The notes beneath the pieces were generated by a model, which was not told the origin of the DNA, did no database searches, and was given only the letters and a program-made list of their open reading frames with translations. From NCBI GenBank assembly GCA_964563965.1, contig CAZLZI010000001.1:1-41660 (forward strand): a stretch of DNA of 41,660 bases, read 5' to 3'. How positions within the stretch are numbered: the stretch's first letter is position 1; every line of letters begins with the position of its first letter. Source of the stretch: CAZCAQ01 sp964563965 (GTDB taxonomy: Bacteria; Patescibacteriota; WWE3; UBA101185; UBA10185). Shown here piece after piece: positions 38,938 through 41,660 of the stretch. The position numbers and the translations under genes were made by a program.

Positions 38938-41660
38938 ATGTTCAAGGAAATAGACGCTTTAAATAACTTTGCAAAACAAGAAGAGGCCACAAGTAAGTTT
39001 TGGCAACAAGAGAGAATATTTGAAAAGTCGGTAACACAAAGATCAGAAGACAACCTTTATGTTTTTTATGACGGGCCTCCCTTTATTTCAGGGCTTCCTC
39101 ACTATGGTCATTTACTAGTCTCGATAGCCAAAGACATTATTCCCAGATATTGGACCATGAAAGGCAAAAGAGTTGAACGCATTTGGGGTTGGGATGCTCA
39201 CGGATTAACAGTTGAGAACAAAGTGCAGAAGAAGTTAGGTATTAAAAACAGAAGAGATATTGAAAAATTCGGCTTGTCGAAATTTACCCAAGAATGCTAT
39301 GTCTACACCTCCGAAACCTCGGCTGAATGGAACTGGTACATAGAAAAGATCGGCAGATGGGTCGATATGGCAAACGCATATAAGACAATTGATCAAAATT
39401 ATATGGAATCTGTAATGTGGGCCTTTAAACAAATTTATGATAAAGGTCTTATATATCAAGGTGTCAGGACTTCAATGTACTGTACAACTTGTGGAACACC
39501 GGTCTCGAACTTTGAGGTAGCTATGGATAATACCTATAAAGAAGTAGAGGATCCTGCAGTAACCATTAAGTTTAAGATCTCCTCTGCTGGCAACTTAAAA
39601 GATAACTATCTCTTAGCATGGACAACAACACCATGGACACTCCCCTCCAATAGAGCGCTTGTTGTCAACGCAAACGAAGTATATGTGGTTGTTGATTACA
39701 ATGCAGAACACTACATCTGTGCAAAGAATAGATACGCCGAAGTATTTAAAGACAAAGAACCAGCAAAGGTAATAAAAGAAGTGCAAGGTAAAGACTTAGT
39801 AGGTCTTACATATATCCCTCTTTTTAGTTTCTATAAATCAGACGCTACGAAAGACTTTAGGGTATATGAATACGAAGGTATGGTGAGTGCTGACGAAGGA
39901 ACAGGCATAGTGCACTCTGCTCCAGGCTTTGGCGCTGTTGATACGGAAATGGGTTATCATTATGGACTTGAGATCATGTTAAAAATAGATGATGAAGGCA
40001 AGTTTATTGCAGGTAACAATGGAGATAATCCCTATCAAGGCATTTACTATTCAAAAGCCAACGAACTCATAATGACTGATCTAAAAAGACATGATGCAGT
40101 ATTTAAAGAAGAGTCCATTCTTCACAGATTTCCTTATCATGATCGGTGTAATACATTGTTAATCCAAAGAGCTCAAAATTCATGGTTTATAAACGTTAAG
40201 AAAATAAAAGATCAATTACATGAAAACAATGAAGCAATTAACTGGGTTCCTGCAGGTGTTAAATACGGACGATTTAAACAAGGTATTGAACAAGCCCCAG
40301 ATTGGTGTATTTCAAGAAGCAGGTTTTGGGCAACCCCAATACCAGTATGGATGTCCGAAGACGGGGACATCCATGTTATAGAGTCTATTAAAGAGTTGGA
40401 AGAACTCTCAGGTAAAAAAGTAGAAAATCTACACCGACCATACATCGATGAAATCACCTTTGACAAAGATGGGAAGAAATATACAAGAATACCGGAGGTA
40501 TTAGATTCATGGTTTGAAGCTGCCTCCATGCCGTACGCTCAAATTCATTATCCTTTTGAAAATAAAGAGAAGTTTGAGAAAAACTTTCCTGGAGATTACA
40601 TAGTGGAATACGTTGCGCAAACAAGAGCGTGGTTTTATGTTATGCACGTTGTATCAACAATAATCTCAAATACTAATTCATTCAAAAACTCTATCTCAAC
40701 AGGAACACTTGCTGGCAACGATGGGAGAAAGATGAGCAAGACGTATGGTAATTTTACTGATCCTAAAGAAGTGCTTGAAACTATAGGCGGAGATGCACTT
40801 AGACTCTACTTTATGGCCTCCCCTCTTATGGCTGGAGAGAGTACGAATTTTGATATTATTGAAATAAAGAATAAATCAAAGAAAGTCCTCAACCCACTAT
40901 GGAATACACTCCGCTATTTTGTGACTTATGCTAATGCAAATAACTTTAAGCCAGAAGACATAGTTAAGAGTACACATGTGTTAGATATTTGGATAACAAC
41001 CAGATTGAATGAAACCAAAAAGATCTTTGAAGAAAGTATACAAGGCTATCAAACGGTACCAGCAACTCTTGCTGTGGAAGAGTTTATAGATGATCTGTCT
41101 CGCTGGTATGTACGAAGATCAAGAGACAGGATTTCTACTGGAGATAAAGAGGCTTTATCAACACTTTATGAGGTACTTTTGGATTTATCAAAAACAGCAG
41201 CACCACTCATACCATTTATTACAGAAGAGGTATTCAAAGTATTAAATCAAGACAAAAATAAACAGTCAGTTCACTTAGAACTGTTTCCAACTTGGAGGCA
41301 AGAAATAACGCAAGAAGAAAGGAATGTACTTGAACAAATGAAGCTGGCAAGAGATGTTGCAACACTAGGAAATAGCATCAGAATGACATCCCAAGCTTCT
41401 GTCAAGCAACCTTTACAAGCAATATTTGTAAAAGGTTGTAATACACTCACAAACACTGAAATAGTAAATCTAATAAAAGATGAGCTGAATGTTAAAGAGG
41501 TTATACTAATAGACAATCTACCTACTAAAACACACCTAAGTGAAACTGTTACTGCAGGAAGCATAACTTGTGTCATGGATTTATCAGTTACAGAGGAGTT
41601 GAGACTTGAGGGTGTGGCTCGAGAATTAGTTAGAAGAATTCAAGATCTAAGAAAAGAGAA
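38938..41660 (+). CDS. ileS: Isoleucyl-tRNA synthetase, eukaryotic-type, 3' end outside window
   Basis: 907 codons are present of an expected 1000 or more. The class I HIGH motif is HYGH in GLPHYGHLL and KMSKS is KMSKT in GRKMSKTYGN. The CP1 editing domain has TTPWTLPSN and GTGIVHSAPGFGAVD, and the anticodon-binding helices follow (WYVRRSRDRI). FYDGPPFISGLPHYGHLL and the extended form place it in the eukaryotic-like (type 2) clade, which is often mupirocin-resistant. The usual HGLPVE is HGLTVE. A tRNA-Ile(UAU) lies at the other end of the window. Confidence 0.95.
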   Translation, partial: MFKEIDALNNFAKQEEATSKFWQQERIFEKSVTQRSEDNLYVFYDGPPFISGLPHYGHLLVSIAKDIIPRYWTMKGKRVERIWGWDAHGLTVENKVQKKLGIKNRRDIEKFGLSKFTQECYVYTSETSAEWNWYIEKIGRWVDMANAYKTIDQNYMESVMWAFKQIYDKGLIYQGVRTSMYCTTCGTPVSNFEVAMDNTYKEVEDPAVTIKFKISSAGNLKDNYLLAWTTTPWTLPSNRALVVNANEVYVVVDYNAEHYICAKNRYAEVFKDKEPAKVIKEVQGKDLVGLTYIPLFSFYKSDATKDFRVYEYEGMVSADEGTGIVHSAPGFGAVDTEMGYHYGLEIMLKIDDEGKFIAGNNGDNPYQGIYYSKANELIMTDLKRHDAVFKEESILHRFPYHDRCNTLLIQRAQNSWFINVKKIKDQLHENNEAINWVPAGVKYGRFKQGIEQAPDWCISRSRFWATPIPVWMSEDGDIHVIESIKELEELSGKKVENLHRPYIDEITFDKDGKKYTRIPEVLDSWFEAASMPYAQIHYPFENKEKFEKNFPGDYIVEYVAQTRAWFYVMHVVSTIISNTNSFKNSISTGTLAGNDGRKMSKTYGNFTDPKEVLETIGGDALRLYFMASPLMAGESTNFDIIEIKNKSKKVLNPLWNTLRYFVTYANANNFKPEDIVKSTHVLDIWITTRLNETKKIFEESIQGYQTVPATLAVEEFIDDLSRWYVRRSRDRISTGDKEALSTLYEVLLDLSKTAAPLIPFITEEVFKVLNQDKNKQSVHLELFPTWRQEITQEERNVLEQMKLARDVATLGNSIRMTSQASVKQPLQAIFVKGCNTLTNTEIVNLIKDELNVKEVILIDNLPTKTHLSETVTAGSITCVMDLSVTEELRLEGVARELVRRIQDLRKE

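Noticed and set aside
1..41660. Alternative genetic code (UGA as Gly or Trp)
   Set aside because: TGA ends several well-aligned genes (sufD, sufS, SulP, the 54-residue ORF) at the expected place, and no gene needs in-frame TGA read-through.

Overview
The window reads as a chromosome segment of a small-genome, AT-rich bacterium, most likely of the Candidate Phyla Radiation (Patescibacteria). The clues are short single-gene transcription units, a eukaryotic-type isoleucyl-tRNA synthetase, a stand-alone AsnRS-like asparagine synthetase, a small secreted protein of a type I associate with CPR genomes, and many tiny membrane or hypothetical proteins. TGA is used as a normal stop (for example sufS and the SulP gene), so the UGA-recoding CPR lineages do not fit. 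The phylum call is inference; no marker tree could be run.

Layout. Positions 1-236 hold the start of a tRNA-binding-domain protein and a tRNA-Ile with anticodon UAU. Positions 237-6810 (minus strand) are a complete SUF iron-sulfur assembly operon: Cys-rich winged-helix regulator, sufC, sufB interrupted by a full-length intein with a LAGLIDADG endonuclease, a half-length sufD, sufS, sufU, a DUF1858 CxxC protein, a three-cysteine ferredoxin and a short hibernation factor. Positions 6813-10679 encode a 1288-residue secreted Cys-rich protein ending in a cut-off lysozyme-like domain. Positions 10.7-12.5 kb hold a DUF1189 membrane protein, tRNA-Asn and a nucleotidyltransferase-like protein. Positions 12.5-16.8 kb form an accessory block in which single genes (CPBP protease-like, membrane protein, HepT/MntA toxin-antitoxin, Nudix, AAA/DUF4143 ATPase) are separated by five same-orientation copies of a ~30-bp repeat. 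Positions 16.8-30.3 kb are a mixed run of small enzymes: GNAT, HIT, Excalibur proteins, a GH26-like glycosidase divergent from a GT2-LysM synthase, a YdeI-like protein, metallophosphoesterase, P-loop kinase with histidine phosphatase, thermonuclease, and an alpha/beta hydrolase with an alkyltransferase-like protein. Positions 30.3-41.7 kb hold a SulP-STAS transporter, the AsnRS-like synthetase behind a structured leader, a cyclophilin, PRPP synthetase, an LpxH-like phosphoesterase, an ECF sigma module and the 5' nine-tenths of ileS.

The most general observation concerns gene starts. At least 22 first-in-transcript genes carry a -10 hexamer, often with an upstream TGn, placed so that exactly six bases separate it from ATG or GTG. 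This puts the transcription start on the start codon and implies leaderless mRNAs. Strong Shine-Dalgarno sequences occur mainly at genes inside operons (for example AAGGAGG before hpf) or at a few genes with real leaders (the AsnRS-like gene, the secreted protein of the sigma module, a 54-residue ORF). The rule also resolves several ambiguous starts, which I used to trim coding regions.
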